A stretch of DNA of 64,000 bases from Colwellia sp. M166 (GTDB lineage: Bacteria; Pseudomonadota; Gammaproteobacteria; Enterobacterales; Alteromonadaceae), in NCBI RefSeq assembly GCF_024585285.1, contig NZ_CP040755.1:248001-312000 (forward strand), in the 5' to 3' direction. Position numbers and translations under genes: made by a program. This document shows positions 44,160-53,734 of the stretch, piece after piece. The notes beneath the pieces were generated by a model. The model made no database searches. It was not told the origin of the DNA and saw only the letters and a list, made by a program, of their open reading frames with translations. How positions within the stretch are numbered: position 1 is the first letter of the stretch; each line of letters starts with the position of its first letter.

Positions 44160-44984
44160 TTACGGCGCCTTTTGATAAAGACGAATAAGAAAATCAGCCT
44201 GACAAGTAAAATCTTCCATGCTGAGTAAGGTTTTTTTGACTTGCTCTCCGGCTTTAAACGCGAAGGGGGTCATCGACAGTAAATTGAGCGTGTCTTGACC
44301 GGTTTTTAAATGCATTGGATAAGAGATGCTTTCTTGATGCACTAGTGTTAAATGCTCAACCGGTAGTTTTTCTTCGTCATGTTCTTTAGCTTCGTTATAA
44401 ATATGCTGCTTTAATTGCATTAAATGTTGCTTTGCCGGTGTTACGGTCAACAAAAATCCACCGTTTGATAATACTCGGGTAAACTCTTGCTCTAAAATTG
44501 GCGCATAAACAGAGACGAGCCATGAAAACAAGTTATCTGCAAACGGTAATTTGGATAATGTTGCAACGCTAAAGTGACATTGTGGGTATTTCTTGCCTGC
44601 TTTTTTGATTGCTTCTTTTGCAATATCGACACCATAAACAGTATTTTCTGAAGTTTTATGTTGATGGGTATAAAAACCCTCACCACAACCCGCATCAAGG
44701 ATCGGTGCGGTTTTATTTACTTCAAGTACGATTTTTTCGTGATATAAAGCCACTAATCGATCAACTAAGGGTTGATAATAGCCTTGCTGTAAAAATTCAC
44801 GCCTTGCATTGACCATTGCTTTGTTATCACCAGGATTTTTTGAATGTTTAAATTGTACAGGTAATAAGTTTAAGTAGTTCTCTTTCGCACGATCAAAGCT
44901 ATGGTTGTTTTCACAACGATAAAGCTTTTCTTGACCAACGAGTGGTAAATTACAAAGAGGGCAGGTGTAATGCAAAGCAGTCAT
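44160..44984 (-). CDS. rlmA: 23S rRNA (guanine-N1) methyltransferase RlmA type
   Basis: A 274-aa enzyme with the N-terminal zinc finger CPLCNLPLV...YRCENNHSFD (C9, C12, C25, H29 or nearby) followed by the FDRAKENYLNLLPVQ motif of RlmA. The class I SAM site is ILDAGCGEGFYT, and the downstream PLxPV-x-APILEQE part fits the family. It methylates G745 of 23S rRNA. Monocistronic, with the xthA terminator upstream. Confidence 0.92.
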   Translation of the reverse strand: MTALHYTCPLCNLPLVGQEKLYRCENNHSFDRAKENYLNLLPVQFKHSKNPGDNKAMVNARREFLQQGYYQPLVDRLVALYHEKIVLEVNKTAPILDAGCGEGFYTHQHKTSENTVYGVDIAKEAIKKAGKKYPQCHFSVATLSKLPFADNLFSWLVSVYAPILEQEFTRVLSNGGFLLTVTPAKQHLMQLKQHIYNEAKEHDEEKLPVEHLTLVHQESISYPMHLKTGQDTLNLLSMTPFAFKAGEQVKKTLLSMEDFTCQADFLIRLYQKAP

Positions 44985-45013
44985 AATATCAGTAATTTTA
45001 TTGAGTTAAAGTG

Positions 45014-45033
45014 AAAAGGGCATAAGCCCTTTT
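45014..45033. terminator. Bidirectional terminator between xthA and rlmA
   Basis: AAAAGGGC and GCCCTTTT pair perfectly with loop ATAA and flanking T/A runs. It lies 22 bases after the xthA stop. Confidence 0.85.
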
Positions 45034-45055
45034 TATGTGCGCTTGAATAGGCATA

Positions 45056-45865
45056 TTATTGACTAAATGTTGACCAAATCGGGGCGTGATCAGACGGCTT
45101 TTCGATGCCTCTGAGTTCATAATCTATATCGGATTCAAGGCAACGACCGGCAAATTTTTCTGTTGCTAATACCACATCAATACGTAAGCCTCGATTATCA
45201 TCAAAGCCACGAGAGCGATAGTCAAACCATGAATATCTTTCTGCTCGGCTAGGGTGTAGTTCTCTAAAGGTATCTTTAAAGCCCCAATTCATTAAGGTAG
45301 CTAACCATTCACGCTCTTCAGGTTGGAAACTACATTTACCGGTTTTTAACCAACGCTTACGGTTTGGCTCACCAATGCCAATATCTAAATCTGTTGGTGA
45401 AATATTAATATCACCGATCACCACAATATTGTCTTCTGGTGTGTGATTTTCATTTAGGTATTGCATTAGATCTTTATAAAATTGACGTTTGTATGGGTAC
45501 TTAGTTTCGTGAGCAATATTATCGCCTTGTGGAAAATAGCCATTTAATACCGTAACTTTTTCGCCATTTTCGTCGGTTGTTTGTACCATAATCATACGTT
45601 TTTGGGCTTCTTCATCATCAGAAGGAAAACCTTTAATGACCACGTCGGCAGGTTTTTTACAAAGCATGGCAACGCCATAATGAGCTTTTTGACCATGAAA
45701 ATAAACTTGATAGCCCATCGCTTCAACATCAGCCAACGGAAAAGCGTCGTTATGGACCTTGATTTCTTGTAGACCAATAATATCCGGTTGATGTTTATCT
45801 ATGATTGCTTGTAGTTGATGCAAGCGAGCACGTAGGCCATTAATATTAAAAGAGATGATTTTCAT
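45056..45865 (-). CDS. xthA: Exodeoxyribonuclease III
   Basis: A 269-aa AP endonuclease. Motifs: [21 protein letters not shown] (Glu metal ligand), [27 protein letters not shown] (Asp/Asn), [21 protein letters not shown] and the C-terminal SDHAPIW with catalytic His. It cleaves abasic sites and has 3'-5' exonuclease activity. Length matches E. coli XthA (268 aa). It has its own terminator. Confidence 0.95.
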   Translation of the reverse strand: MKIISFNINGLRARLHQLQAIIDKHQPDIIGLQEIKVHNDAFPLADVEAMGYQVYFHGQKAHYGVAMLCKKPADVVIKGFPSDDEEAQKRMIMVQTTDENGEKVTVLNGYFPQGDNIAHETKYPYKRQFYKDLMQYLNENHTPEDNIVVIGDINISPTDLDIGIGEPNRKRWLKTGKCSFQPEEREWLATLMNWGFKDTFRELHPSRAERYSWFDYRSRGFDDNRGLRIDVVLATEKFAGRCLESDIDYELRGIEKPSDHAPIWSTFSQ

Positions 45866-46027
45866 ATGTTAACTCAGTAATTATTTTGCGCTAATGCTAC
45901 CAGAAGTTGTAAATAAGCGCGAAAGAGAATTCACATTTATAGCGGCTTCATTTATTAATACATACTTTGTTATGTATTATTAACAAAGCATAGTCGTATT
46001 TTTTTTAGTCTTTGTTATAAACTGCCA

Positions 46028-46522
46028 AAACCTTTTTTTGTTTTAGCTACTCAAAACTCGGTAGAGCAAGCGGGTACGTATCCGTTACCAGAAGCTCAAC
46101 TGGATCATTTTTTAATGTTTATTCGTGTCGGTTACCCTAGTGAGCAAGAAGAGATAGAAATTATTAAGCGTACAACGGATAATAATCACAGCGAATTTAA
46201 TGTCATTCTCAGTGCTGAAGATACTATCGCGCTACAAGACTTAGTGCGCAGTGTTACGGTTTCAGATGAGTTGCTGGGCTATGCCGCAAGCTTAGCGCGA
46301 GCGACACGTCCAGAGAGTAACAAGCAAACAGATAGCGCGCGTGCCCATAACTGTCAGAGTGTTATCGAGCATGTGCGTTGGGGCGCAGGTCCCAGAGCAA
46401 GACAAGCTTTAATATTATGCGCCAAAGCGCGCGCATTAATGTCAGGGCGTTATGCCATCCATCTAGATGACATACAATTTGTTGCCCCTGCGGTATTAAG
46501 GCAATGTCTGGCTAGAGCCTAA
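46028..46522 (+). pseudogene. Central/C-terminal fragment of a MoxR-family AAA+ ATPase
   Basis: In-frame sequence upstream of the first ATG already reads [20 protein letters not shown], then [18 protein letters not shown], the sensor-1/arginine-finger part of MoxR proteins. The segment goes on through AAxLxRATRP and [20 protein letters not shown] (sensor 2) to [13 protein letters not shown], where it stops about 25 residues early. Walker A and B motifs are missing, so it cannot hydrolyse ATP. No von Willebrand or DUF58 partner genes remain. A decayed relic of a moxR operon. Confidence 0.85.
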
Positions 46523-46564
46523 GTGGCAATCAGGCTAAATTTTTAGCAATATTTACCGTTAAAC

Positions 46565-47821
46565 TTAGCGAATATCTGCTTGACTATAATTAAAATCAAC
46601 GGCGGCAATAATCAGTAAAATAGCACCAAAAATAATGGCCCAATGAGCACCAAATAACGCTAATACACTACCGATAAGGGCAATAAGTACATTAGCTAAA
46701 CTAAAAATGGTGGTAATTAATCCCATTAGTTGGCCTTGTTCTATGTTGTGGTATTGCTCGGAAATATACACAGGTAATAGGCCATTGAAAATGGCGATAG
46801 CGACACCTGTCATGGCATAAACCGGCCAAACGCTGGTGGCTGATAATAGCGGATGTAAACAAAACAGTAGCGCCATTAATACCATTCCAACCATCGCTCC
46901 AAACTTTAACCCTAATAGATATTTCAACTGCTTGACGAAAAAGACACTGGTGATGGTCATAAATAAGGTTAAGACTACGGTTATATAGCCAATGTCGGGA
47001 CTTGAAAAATCGAATTGTTCAACCAACCAAACCGGATAAAATTCATAGTAAGCATTGAGACCGAGTGTCGCGAGCAAATAAATTAAAAATATGCGCCTAA
47101 TTTGCTTATTGGCCAATAAGGCAAATGAATTTTGCTTACTAAAAAGTTGTTTAAACTTAATTGTGATGTCTTTGGTTTTTAACTCATCTGCAGGTAAAAC
47201 ACTGGCAACACTGAATAATGCAATAACCAGTACGACGGCAGCGAAGTAGAACACCATATCTAAGCCATATATCGCTAATAATCCCCCTGCTAGCGGGCCG
47301 AGTAACCAGCCTAAATAACTCGTGGCATTAACCAAGTTGAATGTATAGGTTTTATCTAATGTCGGCGATAAATCAACCGCGACAGCTTTGGCGATACTGA
47401 TATTGCCAGAAAAAATACCGGTAATAAATCGCGCCAGCACTAATAATAAGAAGCTTTCAGCAATAACCGCAAGTGCTGATAGTACATAACTGATAACCGT
47501 TAATAGTAAGGTGATGATCAGGGTTTTTTTTCGACCGTATATACCCGACGCTGCACCTAAAACTGAACTGCCAAAAATCACACCTAATGGGTATATTGCT
47601 AATATGATGCCTAAGAGGATTTTACTGGGTAAATCAGCAAATGTGGTCAACGGACTTATTTCATTAAGAAACAGCGGCGCTAATATTGGGTAAGGCAAAG
47701 CAATGCCGGCACTACTAAATAGCACCACCAGCATAACGGAAAATAAAGACTTTTTTGCTTTTATTTCATCTGCATTTTGCTTGTCGCTTGGTGAGTTTTT
47801 CAATTTGGCAGCGTGATTCAT
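46565..47821 (-). CDS. Major facilitator superfamily transporter
   Basis: A 418-aa protein with 12 predicted helices and a longer cytoplasmic loop (about 205-235). Motif A is seen as LGAASGIYGRKKTL, and motif C-like glycines as ITGIFSGNISIAKA and LGWLLGPLAGGL. These suggest a drug/proton antiporter-type MFS (TetA-like), but substrate cannot be read. No operon partner; its 5' neighbour region (47822-48186) holds a divergent response regulator. Confidence 0.85.
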   Translation of the reverse strand: MNHAAKLKNSPSDKQNADEIKAKKSLFSVMLVVLFSSAGIALPYPILAPLFLNEISPLTTFADLPSKILLGIILAIYPLGVIFGSSVLGAASGIYGRKKTLIITLLLTVISYVLSALAVIAESFLLLVLARFITGIFSGNISIAKAVAVDLSPTLDKTYTFNLVNATSYLGWLLGPLAGGLLAIYGLDMVFYFAAVVLVIALFSVASVLPADELKTKDITIKFKQLFSKQNSFALLANKQIRRIFLIYLLATLGLNAYYEFYPVWLVEQFDFSSPDIGYITVVLTLFMTITSVFFVKQLKYLLGLKFGAMVGMVLMALLFCLHPLLSATSVWPVYAMTGVAIAIFNGLLPVYISEQYHNIEQGQLMGLITTIFSLANVLIALIGSVLALFGAHWAIIFGAILLIIAAVDFNYSQADIR

Positions 47822-48186
47822 AACAGTTTATAGTTAAGTTTTGTTTATAATCGATATAGTAAATCTAGCTTATTTTTAAGTAAAGTTTTATGTTTATATA
47901 GTGAGTTTGAATTAAGCTATTATTAGCCGTTTTAAGAAAAAGGTAATAAAACTCAAGTCGTTAGTACTAGTGTAATTAAGTGTAATCGCTGGGTAATAAG
48001 TTGTACTATTGCAGTAACACCTTGTACATAGCGTTGTTAATTAATAATAAACATTTTAAGCTAATGTCATTAGAGTCATTCATACTTTCAGTGGTCGTTA
48101 TTTATTGGCTAAAGTAAGCGTTGAACTGTGTTAAGCATACGACCATAAAATTGTGTTAAAACAGCATAATAAAGTAGGAGAAATTA
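47822..48186. other. Divergent promoter region with a direct repeat
   Basis: About 365 AT-rich bases between the MFS gene and the regulator. GTGTAAT at 47970-47976 is repeated at 47980-47986, a 10-base spacing typical of OmpR-family binding sites, so this may be an autoregulatory site. No gene. Confidence 0.4.
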
Positions 48187-48903
48187 ATGTCAGATAATAA
48201 TTCGTCAGTAAAAAAGATATTACTCGTTGAAGATGACCGCCAGTTGTCAGATCTCGTCACTGAGTTTTTAGAAAGTGAAGGCTATCACGTTAAGCAAGAG
48301 TTTAGAGGTGATACAGTTGAAAAGCGAGTTGATAAATTTGTTCCAGACTTGATCATTTTAGACATCATGTTACCCGGTAAAGATGGTTTTGCTGTTTGTA
48401 AAGATCTGCGCCCTGACTTTAAAGGACCAATTTTAATGTTAACCGCGAAAGGCACTGATTTTGATCAGGTCTTAGGCTTAGAAATTGGTGCTGATGATTA
48501 TGTCATTAAGCCGGTAGAACCGAGAGTACTTCTCGCTCGTGTTAATGCCTTATTACGTCGTGGTCAATTACCTGCAGACGGTAAGGAAAATGCTGAGATA
48601 AATTGCGGTAATTTACATATTAGCCGCGGCTCAAGACAAGTTAAGTTACATGGTGAAAATATTGACCTTACGAGTCAAGAATTTGATTTATTGTGGTTAT
48701 TAGCAAGTCGCTCAGGTGAAGTACAAAATCGTGATTATATTTACAAGTCAGTTGTTGGTCGTGAATATGATGGTATGGATCGCAGTGTTGATGTACGTAT
48801 CTCACGTTTACGAAAAAAATTACATGATAGTAACGAAACGCCATTTCGTATCAAAACTATTTGGGGGCAAGGTTATTTATTTGTACCAGATGCATGGAGT
48901 TAA
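48187..48903 (+). CDS. rstA: OmpR-family response regulator, RstA-like
   Basis: A 238-aa regulator with receiver Asp59 (LIILDIMLPGKDGF), acidic pair EDD at 15-17, Thr and Lys (VIKP) in place, and a winged-helix C-terminus with LTSQEFDLLWLLASRSGEV and VDVRISRLRKKL. The linker and SRGSRQVKLHGENIDLT resemble RstA. The rstB-like kinase follows after 76 bases. GTAGGAG precedes the start. The RstA name rests on domain style and pairing. Confidence 0.8.
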   Translation: MSDNNSSVKKILLVEDDRQLSDLVTEFLESEGYHVKQEFRGDTVEKRVDKFVPDLIILDIMLPGKDGFAVCKDLRPDFKGPILMLTAKGTDFDQVLGLEIGADDYVIKPVEPRVLLARVNALLRRGQLPADGKENAEINCGNLHISRGSRQVKLHGENIDLTSQEFDLLWLLASRSGEVQNRDYIYKSVVGREYDGMDRSVDVRISRLRKKLHDSNETPFRIKTIWGQGYLFVPDAWS

Positions 48904-48979
48904 TCACAATTACTATGTATAAACTGATGGGTTGTTATAGCAACTCATCGGCCTTTATTTCTTCTTTTTAGGCACTTTA

Positions 48980-50272
48980 ATGAAACTCGGTCGCTCATTT
49001 TTCAGCTTATACTTTCTGATCATCTCTATTTTTATTATCTTTTCTTGGATGCTTGATGAAGTTTGGAGTTCTTATCTCGAACAAGATATAGAATCTTATA
49101 CGGGTTATAAAACTATGTTGTTAGCACTGTCTAATTATGTAGAGAAACACCCTCGAGATGAATGGCAAGAAATTGTTGCCGGTGCTGCAGAACAATGGCG
49201 ATTACCATTAAAGTTGATTTCTGAACAACAAATGGTAGAGAGCAGTCATCAAAAGCGTGATGTCATTAGCGAAAATAATACTCATATCTATTATGATAAT
49301 GATGCGGTAGAAATTCATCACCTGATTAACCATACGGCAATGGTGATAGTGTTAGGGCCGGCAAAAATGCCAACTAGACCCCGCATGGAAGCGTTAATTC
49401 GTGTTATTTTACTGGCTACTTTAGCTTGTTTATTATTCTTTTGGTTACGACCGCTTTCTCGTGATTTAGATCAATTGCGAAAAACTGCTATTGAATTTGG
49501 TCAAGATAGCTTTGATGTTGTCGCACCACAAGCAAGATCGACAATGACAGAGCCAATGGTGACAGCCTTTAATACCATGGCTAGTCGCATTAAGCGCTTA
49601 ATTGATGCCCACAAAGAATTGTCAACAGCGGTAGCGCATGAACTGCGCACGCCATTAGCACGCTCCAAGTTTGCTTTACAGATGTTGGCGTGTACAGATG
49701 ATAAAGCTAAGCAGGAAAAATATCGCACAGCAATTAGCAAAGATATTTGTGAGTTAGAGCAATTAATTAGTGAGATGCTAATTTATGCTAGTTTTGATAA
49801 TGAAAAACCAACGCTGAATTTCTTTGCAGAATCGCTGGTTGAAATTGTTGAAAAACAGGTCTGTAATTATCAACAATTTGAGCAAAAATTTACCGTCAAT
49901 AATCTTCTGGGCAATATAAAAGTAGAAGCCGATCGACACTTTATTAGTCGCGCCCTGAATAATTATATTTCTAATGCAATAAAATATGGCAATGGTGAAA
50001 TTGATATCACTATTATGCAACATCAAGATCATTGCCAGATACGTGTCACTGATAATGGTGGTGGTGTCAGTGATGATTTCAAACGCACTATCTTTGATGC
50101 TTTTTCACGCGGTGATACTTCACGTAATAGAGAAACAGGGGGCTTTGGCTTAGGTTTAGCTATTGTTTGTCGAATTATGGAATGGCACGGTGGTAGTGCT
50201 TCAGTGATCGATAGTGAACAGGGTGGAGCAAGCTTTATTCTTAGTTGGCCAATGAAGCATGTGACTGTTTAA
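48980..50272 (+). CDS. rstB: Sensor histidine kinase, RstB-like
   Basis: A 430-aa membrane kinase: helix at 7-25, periplasmic region to about 135, helix 136-155, HAMP, then HisKA with His220 (STAVAHELRTPLARSKFAL). The ATPase has ALNNYISNAIKYG (N box), RVTDNGGGV (G1), IFDAFSRGD (F) and GGFGLGLAIVCRIMEWHGG (G2). The small periplasmic domain and R-S-K-F-A-L after the H box match RstB. It would phosphorylate the preceding regulator. Signal unknown. Confidence 0.85.
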   Translation: MKLGRSFFSLYFLIISIFIIFSWMLDEVWSSYLEQDIESYTGYKTMLLALSNYVEKHPRDEWQEIVAGAAEQWRLPLKLISEQQMVESSHQKRDVISENNTHIYYDNDAVEIHHLINHTAMVIVLGPAKMPTRPRMEALIRVILLATLACLLFFWLRPLSRDLDQLRKTAIEFGQDSFDVVAPQARSTMTEPMVTAFNTMASRIKRLIDAHKELSTAVAHELRTPLARSKFALQMLACTDDKAKQEKYRTAISKDICELEQLISEMLIYASFDNEKPTLNFFAESLVEIVEKQVCNYQQFEQKFTVNNLLGNIKVEADRHFISRALNNYISNAIKYGNGEIDITIMQHQDHCQIRVTDNGGGVSDDFKRTIFDAFSRGDTSRNRETGGFGLGLAIVCRIMEWHGGSASVIDSEQGGASFILSWPMKHVTV

Positions 50273-50444
50273 TCTTAGGTGTGTTGAGTTTTTGGTTTAT
50301 AGCGCTGTACGCTTGAAAAATCTGCTAATCAAAGCCGAGAATGTCCACAGAATCCTTGTTTCGCCTTACAGTCTTAAAAATTAGCCTATAGCAGAGGCTA
50401 ATGTGAATGGGTAACTTACCTTAGGCAATATTCTGTATTCATTA

Positions 50445-50465
50445 GAAACTTAGTAAAATTGGTAT
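50445..50465. repeat. Single arm of the dispersed MITE-like repeat
   Basis: The arm AAACTTAGTAAAATTGGTAT is the reverse complement of the left arm of the 51-bp units. The other arm is not seen. It lies between the rstB-like gene and the VC2046-like gene. Confidence 0.45.
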
Positions 50466-50539
50466 AACTGCGATTAACACTAAAGTAATTTATCGTCCTG
50501 CCGATATTAATATTATCGGTAGTAAAACAGTAGATTATT

Positions 50540-51073
50540 TTGAAATCAAACGTGTTATCAAATGACATATTAGTTCATGAACTTCAGTTAGGCGAACAGC
50601 TTAATGAGAGTGTTCATCATGAACGTCGTTCTGATTTTTCGTTAATGCTCGCCATGTTAACTGACGATGTTCGAGCACACAGTCAGTTCAAATTACCGGT
50701 AACCACATCAGCAGAAAAAACCACCACATCAGAACAACTAAGAAAACATTTCCAATTACCTGATGAAGCGCCGTTAGCATTAAAAAATATTGAAGCGTTG
50801 GAAGAATTTAACCAAGCAAGTTTGGTTGAAAACCAGCAATTAGATCAACTACGTTTAGCTAATACACTGAAACCAAAACCATTGGCATTTCGTGATGATG
50901 TAAAGTATATAAATCAGCAAGTTATGGATAACACTAGTTTATATTGTCAACAAAAACATCAACAAAAATCTTCAACGCAAACACAGCAGCGAGCTGAATT
51001 TAATGTTAATGCTTGGCTTACTGCTGTACAAACAACCATTGTTAAATCACCACTTATGGAAGTTTATGCTTAA
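50540..51073 (+). CDS. VC2046/SO_2500-like conserved protein
   Basis: A 177-aa soluble protein starting with TTG (50540); an in-frame TAG nine bases upstream rules out a longer form. Its LVHELQLGEQLNESVHHERR and DFSLMLAMLTDDVRAHSQF resemble the VC2046/SO_2500 family from Vibrio and Shewanella, from memory. Function unknown. The C-terminal Ala codon overlaps the convergent ychJ-like gene by 4 bases. Confidence 0.65.
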   Translation: MKSNVLSNDILVHELQLGEQLNESVHHERRSDFSLMLAMLTDDVRAHSQFKLPVTTSAEKTTTSEQLRKHFQLPDEAPLALKNIEALEEFNQASLVENQQLDQLRLANTLKPKPLAFRDDVKYINQQVMDNTSLYCQQKHQQKSSTQTQQRAEFNVNAWLTAVQTTIVKSPLMEVYA

Positions 51074-51558
51074 AGGCTTTTAGCACAACAGTGTTTGAAT
51101 TTTTTTTCGCTACCACAAAAGCAATGGTCATTACGTTTAGGTTTTTGTACCACTTGATTGTCAGATACTGCACCATCAAGATAGCGCCATAGGCCCTGCT
51201 CAATAATAAAGTGAGACTTTTCTCGCATTTGCCAAATTTGACCTTGATGTCGATAAAAGGCTGAAAACTCTACTTGGGCACTATTATGGCTCGCTAAGTC
51301 TTTCTGATAATCACTGACTTGATGAATAATGAGTTTTAACCAGTGAGTTTGTTTAGACCACTGAGCAATATCTTCAATAGACTGTTCAACTTGGCTAGCA
51401 CTCGCATAAGTCAGGAAAATATACTCAAATTGCTCGGTTGCGTAGGCACTATAGCGAGACCGCATGAGTTGTTCAGGAGATGAGGCTGATTTTTTTGCCA
51501 AGATAATCGCTTGGCAACAAAGAGAATAGGCTCGCTCGGAGCCGCATGGACATAACAT
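51070..51558 (-). CDS. ychJ: YchJ-family SEC-C motif protein
   Basis: A 162-aa protein with SEC-C zinc motifs at both ends: CPCGSERAYSLCC at the N-terminus and CFCGSEKKFKHCC at the C-terminus. The middle is a cystatin/NTF2-like fold (LMRSRYSAYATEQFEYIFLTY, and the VEFSAFYRHQG strand) as in YchJ (UPF0225). Zinc binding is likely; role unknown. Convergent and slightly overlapping with the VC2046-like gene. Confidence 0.88.
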   Translation of the reverse strand: MLCPCGSERAYSLCCQAIILAKKSASSPEQLMRSRYSAYATEQFEYIFLTYASASQVEQSIEDIAQWSKQTHWLKLIIHQVSDYQKDLASHNSAQVEFSAFYRHQGQIWQMREKSHFIIEQGLWRYLDGAVSDNQVVQKPKRNDHCFCGSEKKFKHCCAKSL

Positions 51559-51700
51559 TCAGGTTACCAATTAAAAACAATAACCTAGTTTATCATAAAT
51601 GCAGTTAGCCATTGAAGAGTTTGCTTGACGCGAGCTTGTTTAGCGTTCTAGCTATGTAATCATTTTACCTAAATAATGACAGTGTTTAAACAAAGCCGCT

Positions 51701-52168
51701 TTAGTGTAATTGACTTATTTGTTCAGTTGTTGTTTGCAACAAAATACAGTGAGTTTCTCCTAAAGCAGCGCAATGAGATATTTCCTTTAGTTGCGCTTGA
51801 TTATAATGTGCGTTGGATAAAATCATTGCTGAACAAGTCCCTTTGAGCAAAGTATTTTTAATCTGCTCTAAACTAACATTAACCTTGCTAGCGTTCACTT
51901 TTAAGATCCTTTCAGGGTTAATTTTACCCATAGTGGATAGTTGTTCTAATGAGTCATTTTCAGGGTTTATCATTAAAATCCACTTATGTTCATTGTGATG
52001 ATTTTGACAAATATCTTGATAATGTGCAGATAAATCATAGGCATTATTTACTTCAATAATATTACACCAAGCACTAAATACAGCCCTTTGGCTAGGTTTT
52101 TTAAGCCTAGAACTCATAGCTAAGTTATTGTTATCTAATTTTAAATTTAGTTTATTGATGTTAATCAT
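51701..52168 (-). CDS. sulA: SulA-like cell division inhibitor
   Basis: I choose ATG 52168, because GAGGTA is just upstream and a LexA box covers the longer upstream frame. The product has 155 residues with a variable N-terminus and a conserved SulA core: HKWILMINPENDSLEQLSTM, NPERILKVNASKVNVSLEQI, TLLKGTCSAMILSN. It would bind FtsZ monomers during the SOS response and halt division until repaired DNA allows it. The LexA site is a strong support. Sequence is divergent from E. coli SulA. Confidence 0.82.
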   Translation of the reverse strand: MININKLNLKLDNNNLAMSSRLKKPSQRAVFSAWCNIIEVNNAYDLSAHYQDICQNHHNEHKWILMINPENDSLEQLSTMGKINPERILKVNASKVNVSLEQIKNTLLKGTCSAMILSNAHYNQAQLKEISHCAALGETHCILLQTTTEQISQLH

Positions 52169-52184
52169 TGTATCTACCTCGATA

Positions 52185-52204
52185 TACTGTATAAATGTAC
52201 AGTA
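52185..52204. promoter_or_regulatory. LexA (SOS) box
   Basis: TACTGTATAAATGTACAGTA holds the perfect CTGT-N8-ACAG core. It lies 17 bases upstream of the sulA-like ATG, where LexA would block transcription. Confidence 0.85.
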
Positions 52205-52575
52205 TATCGGTTTTGTTACTATTTCAAGCATTATTTCATTATTTTTATCTCTGCAGCTAAATTGAGAGGGCTTAATAAAGTCTTTAATTTATAGACAGCT
52301 AATAGATAACTTTATTTGCTAATTCATAACGAGCTGTTGTTTGAGGCGCGCGTCAGTTGATATTTTTTAGACGTTAAAGAAAGTGTTACTCCACTTAGCT
52401 GACTTAAGTAAATGTTAAGAATTAACGGTTATCTTGATGAGTACTCTAACCGTTGATAATGGTCTATCATCCACAGAGCTATGTAATAGTTAAATATTTG
52501 TTGAACACGAATATTTCGGCATTAGCGCCGGCTAATTAGCGCTATAAATTTGAAATTTCCATGATAGAGATAGCG

Positions 52576-53292
52576 ATGAAAAATTTACCGCAGCATTTAA
52601 CGCTTAAGGCTAAAAGCATTAAAAAGCTCCTAGCCAGTGTCGGTTGCTTAGTGATTTTAACCAGTTTTATTTTTTGCCAATCAGTCAAAGCAATGAATAT
52701 CGAGGTACAGCTGCAACAACTAAGTGAGCACTGGGCACATACTAACTTTGAGTTAAATGGCGAGAGCCAAGAAAATGCTTTTGTTGAGCTTATTGGTCAA
52801 GTAGAAATGCTGACATTTAACTACCCAATGCAAGCTGATGCTTGGGCCTGGAGTGGTATCATCAAATCGACTTTTGCACAGGTAAGTAGTAGTTTATCTG
52901 CTTTATCATATATAAAAGCGGCTAAAAAAGATTTTGAACACGCCATTGAGTTAAATTCCAATGCGCTGACAGGAGCAGCGTATAGCAATTTAGGTATGCT
53001 ATACCATAAAGCCCCAATTTGGCCTATAGCTTTTGGTGACGATGATATTGCCGAAGCTTTGTTGAAACAAGCGCTAGTAAGTTCACCCGATAATAAACTT
53101 AATAATTTTTTCTATGCTCAATATCTTTTTAATGAGCGGCGTTACCATCATGCTAAAAAACATTTATTAATTGCTAAACAAGTGCCGCTGCGAGCAGCTT
53201 GCTTAATTGAAGATAAGTATCGCCAAGTTGATATCGAGTTATTGTTAGTACAGGTCGAGAAAATAATAGCTAAGGAGAGCAGCAAACGCTAG
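52576..53292 (+). CDS. Exported TPR-containing protein
   Basis: ATG 52576 is preferred over 52561 because AGAG stands 7 bases before it. The product has 238 residues with a signal peptide (MKNLPQHL...SVKA) and helical repeats: AWAWSGIIKSTFAQVSSSLS, AKKDFEHAIELNSNALTGAA, YSNLGMLYHKAPIWPIAFGD. This matches a small TPR protein that scaffolds other periplasmic proteins. No operon partner. It precedes the two-component/FTR1 region by 440 bases. Confidence 0.75.
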   Translation: MKNLPQHLTLKAKSIKKLLASVGCLVILTSFIFCQSVKAMNIEVQLQQLSEHWAHTNFELNGESQENAFVELIGQVEMLTFNYPMQADAWAWSGIIKSTFAQVSSSLSALSYIKAAKKDFEHAIELNSNALTGAAYSNLGMLYHKAPIWPIAFGDDDIAEALLKQALVSSPDNKLNNFFYAQYLFNERRYHHAKKHLLIAKQVPLRAACLIEDKYRQVDIELLLVQVEKIIAKESSKR

Positions 53293-53734
53293 ATTTTTAG
53301 CGCTAGACGCTAGATAAGTTATCTAAGTAAATATCAGCATTTTGGTTGTTAGCATGATTGCTAATATTTGTTATTTTTCTTGAACTAACCGCGATTATTT
53401 TGCTTAGTTTGCAGATAACTAATGACATTGCTTTAAAATATTAGCTGGGCGTTTAATAAATAGACCCCTGAAAATTAAGGCTTTATAGAGCTTGATTTTG
53501 CATCTATTATTCTGATTTGAGGTTATAATATCTTTAATGCCGCTAGCTTTACTGATTTGCTTTGTCGTGGGAGTAAATATGACAAAGTAACGTTCATAAA
53601 GCTTAGCTTTGTCAAAGGTTATGTCAGCGTTAGGTGTTTTATCTATTGTTTAGCGATACAGGAAAGCCAGCTAAGACAAGCAAATTAAGTAAATTACGTA
53701 AGTTAAATAGTTACCGAGGTTTTGAAGTAACAAT
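53293..53734. other. Intergenic promoter region of the two-component/FTR1 operon
   Basis: About 440 AT-rich bases with no gene. TTAAGTAAATTACGTAAGTT near 53684-53703 has repeated GTAA elements at 9-base spacing and could be the autoregulatory site of the response regulator. This is weak evidence. Confidence 0.35.

Noticed and set aside
52169..52231. The longer upstream start of the SulA-like protein
   Set aside because: It would place the LexA box inside the coding region, and a proper ribosome site precedes the later ATG.
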